From contig CAZTJF010000007.1 of the NCBI GenBank assembly GCA_964613805.1, positions 62,001 to 126,000 of the forward strand: a DNA stretch of 64,000 nt, given 5' to 3'. This stretch comes from XYD12-FULL-36-8 sp964613805 (GTDB taxonomy: Bacteria; Bacteroidota; Ignavibacteria; Ignavibacteriales; Ignavibacteriaceae). Both the position numbers and the translations under genes were made by a program. This document shows positions 1-7,477 of this stretch, piece by piece. Position 1 is the stretch's first letter; each line of letters starts with the position of its first letter. The notes beneath the pieces were generated by a model, which searched no databases, was not told the origin of the DNA, and saw only the letters and a list, made by a program, of their open reading frames with translations.

Positions 1-822
1 AGTGCATCTATATATTTGAATTCAATAAATGATTCATCGACATTTAATGATTTCCCACTACTTTTCGGCTATATCAATATGGGTATTTCGAACCTGTATC
101 TTTATAAGGTAAGCTTAATAATGGAGAAATCGGCGCTAGATAATTGGTTTATAAAATACCTAAATTATTTTAGTCCAAAATCAAATAAAGTTTTTAGTAG
201 TTGTTTAAAAAGTTCTAATGATATTGAAAATTATTACGTTTTAAACGGATTTCTAAAGGAATCAATATCATATGCTGAGAAAGCAATAACATATTTTAGA
301 AATACCAAGCATGATCATGAGTTGGCTCATGCATTAAATCTTTTAGTCGACGCAAAAATTAAACAACTACTATTTGACAATGAAAATCATTCGTTTCATA
401 ACATACCACAAATATCTGCCCTTCTGACTGAAATCCAAAATATTTGTGTCACGCAAAATATTGAGTATGAGAATATTTTTTCCCAAGTGTTGAGGGGAAA
501 AATATATCCGATGGAAATGTTACAAGCAAATTCTTTGCGGATCGATGATTTAATTATAAAGTCAAATTTGGAATCTAAAAGACTGGTAGAAAAAAACTAT
601 CTCCCTGATATTCAGCTTCTAATTAAAGAGAATATTTTGCTCAACTATATTATTATTATTTACCTTATAGACAATCATATATTGCGAGGGGAATATTTAA
701 ACCGAGCTGAGTTTTTAGTCGATGATATTATTAATACTTATTACGAGTTGAGCAAGTTTCGGCGGATAGAAGAATTTAATAAATTCAAGTTGCTAATTGG
801 ATGTTTCAGAAATTCACTTTAA
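1..822 (+). CDS. Hypothetical protein, 5' end cut off by the window
   Basis: The reading frame is open from the first base: codons 1-15 have no stop before the TTG at 16, so the true start lies upstream and only the C-terminal 273 or so residues are visible. The protein looks soluble and largely helical. A stretch around codons 75-110 (ESISYAEKAITYF, then a helix rich in Ala and Leu) looks like one or two TPR-like hairpins. I see no catalytic motif, signal peptide or membrane segment. I do not recognise the family. A perfect hairpin follows 20 bases after the stop. Confidence 0.6.
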   Translation, partial: SASIYLNSINDSSTFNDFPLLFGYINMGISNLYLYKVSLIMEKSALDNWFIKYLNYFSPKSNKVFSSCLKSSNDIENYYVLNGFLKESISYAEKAITYFRNTKHDHELAHALNLLVDAKIKQLLFDNENHSFHNIPQISALLTEIQNICVTQNIEYENIFSQVLRGKIYPMEMLQANSLRIDDLIIKSNLESKRLVEKNYLPDIQLLIKENILLNYIIIIYLIDNHILRGEYLNRAEFLVDDIINTYYELSKFRRIEEFNKFKLLIGCFRNSL

Positions 823-842
823 TAAATAATGTCTTTTCTCGG

Positions 843-866
843 CTGTCACGAACCACTTCGTGACAG
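843..866. repeat. Perfect 10-bp inverted repeat (hairpin)
   Basis: Arms CTGTCACGAA (843-852) and TTCGTGACAG (857-866) are exact reverse complements around a 4-nt loop. It lies between the stop at 822 and the GTG start at 900. No T-run follows, so it is not a classical intrinsic terminator on the plus strand. It could be a processing or terminator-like stem, or a small dispersed palindrome. Confidence 0.6.
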
Positions 867-899
867 ACGAATATTAAAATTTTAAACCTCAATCAAATA

Positions 900-1577
900 G
901 TGAAATCCTTTGCCGCCAAAGCAAGTAACTATTTTACAAAGCTCAAATCTCCCACTAAACTGCCATTTGGGATATACACTCTAAATCCGTATGAAAAAGC
1001 AGAAGTCAAAAAAGCTGTCAAAGAATTCTACCAGAAATATTATAATGACGATAGAAAACGAATTTACATTCTAGGAATTAATCCGGGAAGATTTGGCGGC
1101 GGATTAACAGGTATATCTTTTACTGATCCAGTTGCATTAAGAAAACATTGCGGGATTGATAATCAACTTGGGAATAAGGAAGAACTTTCTAGTAAATTTG
1201 TTTACGAAGTTATAAATAGATTTGGCGGAGTAAAGAAATTCTTCTCTTACTTTTTTCTATCGGCTGTTTATCCGCTTGCTTTAATAAACGATGGGAAGAA
1301 TTACAACTACTACGATGATAAAAAGCTGTTTACATTTCTCAGGCCTCAACTAATGAACTCCCTTAAAGAGCAAACAAAATTTGGTGCTGACAGAAAAGTC
1401 GTGATATGTCTCGGGAAAAAGAATGCGGATTATCTAAAAATGCTGAATGATGAAATTAATCTATTTTATAAGATTGAAGTTTTAGATCACCCGCGGTTTA
1501 TTATGCAGTATAGAAAAAAGAAAATTCAAGATTATATTGCAAAGTATATCGCTGTTTTAAATTCCTCTTTGCGTTAA
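900..1577 (+). CDS. Uracil-DNA glycosylase superfamily protein, SMUG2-like
   Basis: Predicted to excise uracil or a related damaged base from DNA. The motif YILGINPGRFGGG (about residues 56-68) followed by TGISFTDP matches the motif 1 region of the SMUG2/DUF4918 branch of the uracil glycosylase superfamily. The late DHPRF (about 197-201) matches the conserved HP(S/R) loop near the C-terminus. Length (225 aa) is typical. The start is a GTG with no clear ribosome binding site. The gene is convergent with the esterase ending at 1580, only 2 bases away. Assignment rests on motif recognition; substrate is not established. Confidence 0.72.
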   Translation: MKSFAAKASNYFTKLKSPTKLPFGIYTLNPYEKAEVKKAVKEFYQKYYNDDRKRIYILGINPGRFGGGLTGISFTDPVALRKHCGIDNQLGNKEELSSKFVYEVINRFGGVKKFFSYFFLSAVYPLALINDGKNYNYYDDKKLFTFLRPQLMNSLKEQTKFGADRKVVICLGKKNADYLKMLNDEINLFYKIEVLDHPRFIMQYRKKKIQDYIAKYIAVLNSSLR

Positions 1578-1579
1578 AG

Positions 1580-2266
1580 TTATTTGGTCACCTTTTCTTT
1601 CAGCAAAGTTCTTACAAAATCAATTTCATCTTGATTTACAGTATGTGCCATGCTTTTATAAATTCTTTTTGTAACCTTTGCTCCCAAATTTCTAAAAGCT
1701 TCTTCAGTTTCATTCACTCGCTGAAGTGGAATATGTGGATCAACATCGCTGCAACCAAGAAACACTTCGGTTCCTTCAAGATTACCCGAATAGTTTTGAA
1801 TTATTACATTCTCGCCTATTAATCCACCGCTTAAACCGAACACTCCGCCATATTTTTTTGGATTTCGTGCAGCATATTCCAAACTCAAACAAGCTCCTTG
1901 AGAAAAACCGAGAAAGAAAATTTGTTCGCTCGAGAAACCTTTTTTAAAAAGCATTTCAACTAATGAATCAATTACAGCTAAACCGGACGATAGTTCGGGT
2001 TCATTATTTTCGATTGGAGATAGAAAGCTGTAAGGATACCATGTGTTATTTTTTGCTTGCGGAGCAATGTGTGCAACGCCTGGGAGATCAATTTCATAAG
2101 CAAGGGATAAAATATCGTGAGCAGATGCACCCCGCCCATGAATCATGATCATTGCAGCTTTAGCATCATCAAGCATTGCTCCGTAATGAATAACATGCTG
2201 ATCTTGATGAGATCCTTCAACTTTTTTGTAAATATTATTCGAATCAAACGTTTCTAAAATTTTCAT
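1580..2266 (-). CDS. Alpha/beta hydrolase, phospholipase/carboxylesterase family (MhqD-like)
   Basis: A cytosolic serine esterase of the carboxylesterase/phospholipase (YvaK/MhqD) type. HGRG at 43-46 forms the oxyanion region, Ser122 in GFSQG is the nucleophile, Asp174 or Asp176 is the probable acid and His208 in MAHT the base, so the triad is complete. It is the last gene of a four-gene minus-strand operon (YceI, MarR, dioxygenase, this gene), starting 6 bases after the dioxygenase stop. In Bacillus subtilis the same trio (MhqR-type MarR, MhqE/O dioxygenase, MhqD hydrolase) responds to methylhydroquinone. Here I infer it acts on ring-cleavage products or quinone adducts. Confidence 0.85.
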   Translation of the reverse strand: MKILETFDSNNIYKKVEGSHQDQHVIHYGAMLDDAKAAMIMIHGRGASAHDILSLAYEIDLPGVAHIAPQAKNNTWYPYSFLSPIENNEPELSSGLAVIDSLVEMLFKKGFSSEQIFFLGFSQGACLSLEYAARNPKKYGGVFGLSGGLIGENVIIQNYSGNLEGTEVFLGCSDVDPHIPLQRVNETEEAFRNLGAKVTKRIYKSMAHTVNQDEIDFVRTLLKEKVTK

Positions 2267-2272
2267 ATCAAT

Positions 2273-3232
2273 CTAATTTTGTCTTACATAATTTTTCGTG
2301 TTCAGCGGGATCAATATCTGCTCAATCAATTTCCTTTTTGGTTCATGCCATTCTGGCAGCTTTAATTCGGTTCCAAGATTTTCAAAACTTTCATCCACCA
2401 TAAATCCCGGTTGATCAGTTGCAATCTCAAATAAAATTCCTCCGGGCTCTCGGAAATAGATCGAATGAAAATAATTTCTATCAACAACTTCAGTGGGATA
2501 TAAACCATGCTTAAGTACCTTATCTCGCCAATTCAGCTGTTCCTCATCATTAGCAGTCCGCCATGCAATGTGATGAACTGATCCCGCACCTCCAATTGCT
2601 CGCGGTGCTTTGGCATCTTCAATAATATCTACAAAGGATAAGTTATCGGCTTTCCCAAGCGAATACCTTTTAATCTTGCCTTCAGCAAAAATGAATTCAG
2701 CGCCCATAATTCCTGTCAACAATTCTTCTGTTGATTTAGAGTCATTCAAATAAAATGTTGAACCGAAAAACTTTCTGATTGAATATTCAGAAGGAATTTC
2801 ACCGTTATACCAGCCCATTGTAGAATCAGAATTTGAGTCGGCAACGATTTCTATTTTCATTCCATCGGGATCTAACAAGCTTATGTACTCATAACCAAAT
2901 TTGCTTTTGGGTCCGTCAAAAGGAATTGCAAGTTCAGCAAAACGATTTATCCAATAACTTAATGAACCGGATGGAACGCTAAATGAAATTGTGTTTATCT
3001 CACCTGTTCCCCTTTTTCCTCTTCTTGAATTTGGAAATGGGAAGAAAGTCAAAACTGTACCTGGCGTTCCAACTTCATCAGCGTAATAAAGATGATAGAC
3101 ATCTGGTGCGTCAAAGTTCACAGTCTTCTTTATGAAACGCATGCCGAGTGTTTGGGTGTAAAAATCGTAATTAGCTTGCGGATCGCTTGCCATTACTGTT
3201 ATGTGATGTATTCCATTTATTGCTTTTTCCAT
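2273..3232 (-). CDS. VOC-family ring-cleaving dioxygenase (MhqO/MhqE-like)
   Basis: Two-module vicinal-oxygen-chelate protein of 319 aa, the usual length for hydroquinone-type ring-cleaving dioxygenases. The N-terminal module opens with GIHHITVMASD (metal ligand His10), the C-terminal module contains SVHHIAWRT (about 217-225) and the late Glu in GGILFEIATDQPG (about 267-279) completes a 2-His-1-carboxylate Fe(II) site. It probably opens the ring of hydroquinone or catechol-type compounds. It lies 4 bases after the MarR gene and is co-transcribed with it, which fits an MhqR-regulated quinone detoxification role. The exact substrate cannot be read from sequence. Confidence 0.85.
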   Translation of the reverse strand: MEKAINGIHHITVMASDPQANYDFYTQTLGMRFIKKTVNFDAPDVYHLYYADEVGTPGTVLTFFPFPNSRRGKRGTGEINTISFSVPSGSLSYWINRFAELAIPFDGPKSKFGYEYISLLDPDGMKIEIVADSNSDSTMGWYNGEIPSEYSIRKFFGSTFYLNDSKSTEELLTGIMGAEFIFAEGKIKRYSLGKADNLSFVDIIEDAKAPRAIGGAGSVHHIAWRTANDEEQLNWRDKVLKHGLYPTEVVDRNYFHSIYFREPGGILFEIATDQPGFMVDESFENLGTELKLPEWHEPKRKLIEQILIPLNTKNYVRQN

Positions 3233-3236
3233 TTTT

Positions 3237-3686
3237 CTATCCTCTCATTTTATCTAGTAAGTTATTTAGATTCCAAGCTTCTTCATGACTAAGTTTATTA
3301 AAGATTTGATCGAAATCATCATTATGTATATCAGTTTCTTCCAGAAGTGTTAGACCTTTTTCGGTAATTACCACTTCAACTCTGCGTCTGTCTTCTGGAC
3401 AAATTTTTCTATCCACTAAATCTTTTTGCAATAATCTATCAACAAGACGAGATGCATCCGACATTTTATCCAGCATTCTTTCCTTAAGCAAATTGATAGA
3501 AGCCGGATTAGGATATTGCCCGCGCAAAATTCTTAAGATGTTGAATTGGGCTCCTGTTATTCCATGTTTTTTTAAGAACGCCGATTGATTATTAAGAAGC
3601 CAGCCGTGAGTATAAATTATATTCACAGCAAGCTTATGATATTCATTCCTAAATTTTTTCTGCTTTATTTCTTCTTCTAATTTCAT
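3237..3686 (-). CDS. MarR-family transcriptional regulator (MhqR-like)
   Basis: A 149-aa winged-helix repressor of the MarR family. The central part shows the typical pattern: ITGAQFNILRIL (helix 3), INLLKERMLDKMSDASRLVDRLLQK (recognition helix region) and the wing VDRKICPEDRRRVEVVITEKG with its conserved D-R-R. The DKMSDASRLVDRL variant is the one seen in regulators placed beside quinone-responsive genes. The gene is second in the yceI-marR-dioxygenase-esterase operon, directly abutting yceI, so autoregulation of the whole operon is likely. There is no obvious sensing cysteine near the N-terminus. The inducer is inferred from neighbours. Confidence 0.88.
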   Translation of the reverse strand: MKLEEEIKQKKFRNEYHKLAVNIIYTHGWLLNNQSAFLKKHGITGAQFNILRILRGQYPNPASINLLKERMLDKMSDASRLVDRLLQKDLVDRKICPEDRRRVEVVITEKGLTLLEETDIHNDDFDQIFNKLSHEEAWNLNNLLDKMRG

Positions 3687-4274
3687 TTATGATTTTTTAA
3701 TTAGCTGTAAATCAATAATTAGTTCAACATCCTTACCGACAACAAGAGAACCAGATTCGATTGCTTTATTCCACTTTAAATTATAATCAAACCTGTTGAT
3801 TTCGCCTGTGACCTTGAATCCGGCTTTTGTATTTCCCCAAGGATCTTTTACTGTTCCGTTAAATTTCACATCAAGCTCGACTTGTTTGGTCACGTCGCGA
3901 ATTGTAAGATCACCAACAAGCTTAAATTTTTTATCGCCGACTTTCTTCATTGACTTTCCCTTGAAAGCCATCTGGGGATATTTTTCTGCATTAAAAAAAT
4001 CATCCGAACGAAGATGATTATCCCTATCATTGTTATCCGTGAAAATACTGTTTGTGTTTATTGTAAAGTCAATATTCGCGGTAGTAAGATCATCTCCATT
4101 AGTGGTGATTGTAGCATCATAGTTCTTAAAGTAACCTTCTACATCGGTAATTACCAAGTGAGTAACACTAAAACCAACTTTTGAGTGAGTTTTGTCCACT
4201 GTCCAAGTAGTTTGAGCTAATAGTGACGGAGAGAGCAGAGCAAGGGCGATAACGAGAAATTTTAATTTATACAT
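3687..4274 (-). CDS. YceI family periplasmic lipid/quinone-binding protein
   Basis: A secreted lipocalin-like YceI-domain protein. Residues 1-20 form a signal peptide ending LLAQ, followed by the family opening TTWTVDKTHSKVGFSVTHL. Other conserved blocks are DNHLRSDDFFNAEKYP and FNGTVKDPWGNTKAGFKVTG. YceI proteins bind long isoprenoid chains, including quinones, in a beta-barrel pocket in the periplasm. It is the first gene of the MarR/dioxygenase/esterase operon with a good AGGAG ribosome site, so the operon promoter lies upstream in 4275-4492. The pairing of a quinone-chain binder with quinone-ring enzymes supports a common stress function; that link is inference. Confidence 0.92.
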   Translation of the reverse strand: MYKLKFLVIALALLSPSLLAQTTWTVDKTHSKVGFSVTHLVITDVEGYFKNYDATITTNGDDLTTANIDFTINTNSIFTDNNDRDNHLRSDDFFNAEKYPQMAFKGKSMKKVGDKKFKLVGDLTIRDVTKQVELDVKFNGTVKDPWGNTKAGFKVTGEINRFDYNLKWNKAIESGSLVVGKDVELIIDLQLIKKS

Positions 4275-4329
4275 TTTGTACTCCTTTTTTGTTTATTTGA
4301 TTTTGAATTAGTTATTTGCAAAAATTATT

Positions 4330-4345
4330 AGATGTTATACCATCT
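4330..4345. promoter_or_regulatory. Candidate MarR operator upstream of yceI
   Basis: AGATG-TTATAC-CATCT is a 5-bp-arm inverted repeat of MarR-operator size in the intergenic region ahead of the yceI-marR operon. A partial direct repeat (GATGTTATAC, then GATGTCGTAAC at 4346-4356) overlaps it. Placement fits autoregulation by the adjacent MarR. Arms are short, so the call is weak. Confidence 0.3.
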
Positions 4346-4492
4346 GATGTCGTAACACACATTTCGATTCATAAGTTCCCAGCAATTAGAAAATCATAAA
4401 AAGTTTGCATTATTGACAAAAAATGAAGAATTTGGTTGTTGAGTTTAATAATTCCAACATAATCACACTCTAACAGCCAAAAGGTTAGTTTT

Positions 4493-5026
4493 ATGACCCA
4501 ATTAAACATAGAGATAAAAGCCAAATCCAATAATCAAGATTGGATAAGAGAGGTTCTCAAATCTCATAAAGCTGAATTTAAGGGAGTCGATCATCAAATT
4601 GATACCTATTTTAATGTGAATTCGGGCAGATTGAAACTGCGGGAAGGAAACATCGAAAACTCACTTGTTCACTATGAAAGAGAAGATAAAACAGGACCGA
4701 AGCAATCAAATGTAACTTTTTACAAGTCGGCTGATAAAACCTCTCTGAAAGAAATTCTAACAAAAGCTTTGGGAGTTTTAATTATTGTTGATAAATCAAG
4801 AGAAATATATTTTATTGATAATGTTAAATTTCATATAGATACGGTAAAAGATTTGGGAACATTTGTGGAGATAGAAGCAATAGATGTAGATGGTATGCTT
4901 GGAAAAGAAAAACTGACCGAACAATGCCAATACTATCTTAATCTTTTTAAAATTAAGCAAGAAGAACTGGTAATAAATTCATACAGCGATTTACTGCTGA
5001 AAAAAACAGATAAAAAGATAGTATGA
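4493..5026 (+). CDS. CYTH domain protein (class IV adenylate cyclase / thiTPase-like)
   Basis: A triphosphate-tunnel metalloenzyme of the CYTH superfamily. The signature acidic-basic strand EIKAK is at residues 7-11 (the ExExK family motif in its E-I-K variant), followed by DTYFNVNSGRLKLREG, which supplies the family's conserved DxYF and RLRxR-like positions, and later TFVEIEA as the acidic strand near the C-terminus. Members cleave or cyclise nucleoside triphosphates or other organic triphosphates; the 177-aa length fits the CyaB-like branch. The next gene starts inside its last codons (4-nt overlap), suggesting co-translation. The substrate is unknown. Confidence 0.8.
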   Translation: MTQLNIEIKAKSNNQDWIREVLKSHKAEFKGVDHQIDTYFNVNSGRLKLREGNIENSLVHYEREDKTGPKQSNVTFYKSADKTSLKEILTKALGVLIIVDKSREIYFIDNVKFHIDTVKDLGTFVEIEAIDVDGMLGKEKLTEQCQYYLNLFKIKQEELVINSYSDLLLKKTDKKIV

Positions 5027-5481
5027 AAAATATAATCAATACCTCAATTAAAACTGAAGTAATTTCAAGAATCGAAAAACTTACACCCAATTCTCCAAGA
5101 AATTGGGGGAAGATGAACGTAAATGAAATGATTTGCCATTGTGCTGATCAGCTTCGGCTTGCAAACGGAACAAAACAATCCAAGTTTGTGGGTAATTTTA
5201 TGTTAACAACTGTCTTTAAGTGGTTAACATTAACTTTTCTAAAAGCACCAAAAGGAAAAGTTGAGACAGTTAAAGAATTAAAACAAGGAGTCGGCGGTAC
5301 AAAACCAACTTCGTTTGAGGAAGATAGAAAAGCATTGGTTGATCTAATACAAAATTTTGATGAATCATTTAAAACAAATAAAATTATCATTCATCCTGCA
5401 TTTGGCAAAATGAATCGCTGGCAGTATGGAAGATTAGCTTATCTTCATCTCGATCATCATTTAAATCAATTTGGTGTGTGA
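5023..5481 (+). CDS. DUF1569 / DinB-superfamily protein
   Basis: A small four-helix-bundle protein of the DinB/YfiT superfamily, DUF1569 branch. Supporting motifs are NWGKMNVNEMICHCADQ near the N-terminus, with the first conserved His, and the C-terminal HLDHHLNQFG helix with the remaining metal-ligand histidines. Members are often metal-dependent thiol or nucleophile transferases, but this branch has no settled activity. ATG start overlaps the CYTH gene by 4 nt. The methyltransferase gene follows within 7 bases, so the three are probably one operon. Confidence 0.75.
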   Translation: MKNIINTSIKTEVISRIEKLTPNSPRNWGKMNVNEMICHCADQLRLANGTKQSKFVGNFMLTTVFKWLTLTFLKAPKGKVETVKELKQGVGGTKPTSFEEDRKALVDLIQNFDESFKTNKIIIHPAFGKMNRWQYGRLAYLHLDHHLNQFGV

Positions 5482-5488
5482 ACAAAAC

Positions 5489-6112
5489 ATGAGCATTGAA
5501 AAGTCATACAACTCTTGGGCTGAACAGTACGATACAAACGAAAACAAAACTCGCGACTTAGATAGAAAAGCAACAATTGAAACTTTATCAAAGTACAACT
5601 TTAATAACGTTTTAGAGCTTGGCTGCGGAACAGGGAAGAATACCGAGTGGCTAATTACAAAAGCTAGATCAATAATTGGAGTTGACTTTTCTGAAGAAAT
5701 GCTTAGCAAAGCAAAGTCGAAAATCAATTCTGATAAAGTAAGATTTAAACAAGCTGATTTGACAAGGAAATGGGAAATCGAAGATAATTTTGCCGATCTT
5801 ATCACTTGCAGCTTAACTTTAGAACATATCAAAGATTTAGATTTCATATTCAGCCAAGCATTTCAAAAGTTAAAAGCCGGCGGAAAGTTTTTTATTTCAG
5901 AACTTCATCCTGCTCGGCAATACATCGGAAGTAAAGCGAAATATGAAACAGAAAACGGAATTGAAGAATTGGAAGTTTATGTTCATCATCTGTCGGAATA
6001 CCTTAACTCAGCAAAGAGCAACTCTTTTAAACTCCTTGAACTTAATGAATGGTTTGATAATCAGGCAGAAAACGAAATTCCAAGATTAATTTCATTCGTG
6101 TTTGCAAAATAA
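5489..6112 (+). CDS. Class I SAM-dependent methyltransferase
   Basis: A Rossmann-fold methyltransferase. Motif I is LELGCGTGK (residues 42-50), then the acidic end of strand 2 in IIGVDFSEEML, and the motif IV region ITCSLTLEHIKDL. I start it at the ATG at 5489 (MSIEKSYNSWAEQYD), which matches the usual N-terminus of this family. The longer frame back to a TTG at 5471 would overlap the previous gene. The substrate is unknown; the Methyltransf_11/25 type acts on many small molecules. It follows the DUF1569 gene by 7 bases. Confidence 0.85.
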   Translation: MSIEKSYNSWAEQYDTNENKTRDLDRKATIETLSKYNFNNVLELGCGTGKNTEWLITKARSIIGVDFSEEMLSKAKSKINSDKVRFKQADLTRKWEIEDNFADLITCSLTLEHIKDLDFIFSQAFQKLKAGGKFFISELHPARQYIGSKAKYETENGIEELEVYVHHLSEYLNSAKSNSFKLLELNEWFDNQAENEIPRLISFVFAK

Positions 6113-6130
6113 AATCCTCCAACAACATTA

Positions 6131-6658
6131 ATGCAATTTGAGTTACAACCAACGCTTGAAAATGAGCTCGTTAAATTAATTCCTCTTAAAGAAGAGGATT
6201 TTGAAATCTTGTATCAAGTCACATCAGATCCTTTAATTTGGAAACAGCATCCTGAAAAGGATCGCTTTCAGCGAAAAGTATTTGAAAAGTTCTTTAAGGG
6301 CGCAATCGAATCAAGAGGAGCATTTCTTGTTGTTGATAAGAAAACTGGAGAGGTAATCGGCAACTCAAGATACTATGATTTTGATGAGACCAATAGATCA
6401 ATTGCAATTGGCTATACATTCCTCACAAGAAAATATTGGGGAACAGCTTACAACAAAGCAATGAAAACATTACTGCTTGATCATTCTTTTAAGTTTGTCG
6501 ATACGGTTATCTTTCATATTGGAGAAAATAATATCCGCTCACAAAAGGCAATTGTAAAATTAGGAGCGAAAAAGATTGGTGAACTAAATAGGGAAAACTC
6601 AATTTCTTTTGTGTATGAAATTGAAAAGAATACATGGACAGATATTCGAACTTTTTAG
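6131..6658 (+). CDS. GNAT-family N-acetyltransferase (RimJ/RimL type)
   Basis: A 175-aa acetyl-CoA-dependent acetyltransferase. The family opening LENELVKLIPLKEEDFEILY, the strand-4 segment AIGYTFLTRKYWGTAYNKAMKTLLLDHSF with the acetyl-CoA pyrophosphate-binding loop, and the end HIGENNIRSQKAIVKLGAKKIGEL all match RimJ/RimL-like enzymes. The acceptor (protein N-terminus, antibiotic or metabolite) cannot be deduced. It lies 18 bases after the methyltransferase gene, likely in the same transcript. Confidence 0.85.
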   Translation: MQFELQPTLENELVKLIPLKEEDFEILYQVTSDPLIWKQHPEKDRFQRKVFEKFFKGAIESRGAFLVVDKKTGEVIGNSRYYDFDETNRSIAIGYTFLTRKYWGTAYNKAMKTLLLDHSFKFVDTVIFHIGENNIRSQKAIVKLGAKKIGELNRENSISFVYEIEKNTWTDIRTF

Positions 6659-6697
6659 TATTTAGCTGTTAAAAATTTTATTTGAAGGAGATCATGC

Positions 6698-6787
6698 ATG
6701 AACATTGAACAAATGAAGTATCCAATTGGACAATTTAAAAGACTAGACATTATTGCCTTAGAAACAAATATTGCAAATGTTTTATAA
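6698..6787 (+). pseudogene. 5' remnant of a DinB/YfiT-type gene
   Basis: A 29-codon frame with a strong ribosome site (GAAGGAG, 7 nt before the ATG) encodes MNIEQMKYPIGQF and then 16 further residues before TAA. The Y-P-I-G-x-F block is the typical first motif of YfiT-like bacillithiol-transferase/DinB proteins, which run to about 170 aa. Nothing in the next bases continues that protein, because the TrkA gene starts 20 bases beyond on the opposite strand. I read this as the surviving 5' end of a gene cut by a deletion. A functional microprotein is possible but less likely. Confidence 0.5.
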
Positions 6788-6806
6788 TGCGATCAGTTGG
6801 AAATCT

Positions 6807-7466
6807 CTATGATAGTTTTTTCAGTTTATCGAGATCGACATGTTTTCCTAGGACTATCAACGCACTATCGGGGATTAACTTGAAATCCGGCGAGGGAGCA
6901 ATAATCATTTCATCTTTTAATATGTTTTTTATTGCGATAATTGTCGCGCCATATTTTTGTCTGAGATTCACCTCACGAATGGATTTACCGGTAAATATAT
7001 CCGGCATAGCAATTTCAAAAATGCTGTATTCGGGCGCCAAAGGAATTTGATCAATTAAAGTTGGAATAGAGAGTTTATTTGCTAAGCGCAGTGCGGATTC
7101 TTTTTCTGGATATATTATCTCTGTAGCACCAACCGAGGAATAGACTTTACCACGTAATTCATTCATCGATTTGACAATTATATTTTTCACTCCAAGATTT
7201 TTAAGATGAAGAATTGCCAGCACAGTAGCTTCCATGTATGGTTCACCCAAACCAAGAATTGCCGTATCAAAATTATCTCCAACTAATTCTGTGAGCGTTT
7301 CCTTATCCATTGCACTTGCCGTGACTGCTTCGGTTACGTGATTTTTAATTTCCTCAACAATGGTTTTATCATTATCAATAGCCAAAACCTGGTGTCCGTG
7401 TTTAGCTAACTCAACAGCAACATTAAAACCAAACGTCCCTAATCCAATTACAACAAATTGTTTCAT
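6807..7466 (-). CDS. TrkA/KtrA-type potassium channel regulatory subunit (RCK)
   Basis: A cytosolic gating ring protein of a K+ uptake system. An N-terminal RCK_N Rossmann domain binds nucleotide (GLGTFG at 8-13, then Asp31 at the end of strand 2), and an RCK_C domain follows (about 135-219, PEYSIFEIAMPDIFTGKSI onward). Length 219 aa matches the single-RCK KtrA type and not the duplicated TrkA. It is translated 11 bases after the KtrB-like membrane subunit and forms the operon with it. Confidence 0.92.
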   Translation of the reverse strand: MKQFVVIGLGTFGFNVAVELAKHGHQVLAIDNDKTIVEEIKNHVTEAVTASAMDKETLTELVGDNFDTAILGLGEPYMEATVLAILHLKNLGVKNIIVKSMNELRGKVYSSVGATEIIYPEKESALRLANKLSIPTLIDQIPLAPEYSIFEIAMPDIFTGKSIREVNLRQKYGATIIAIKNILKDEMIIAPSPDFKLIPDSALIVLGKHVDLDKLKKLS

Positions 7467-7477
7467 TTTATCTCCTT

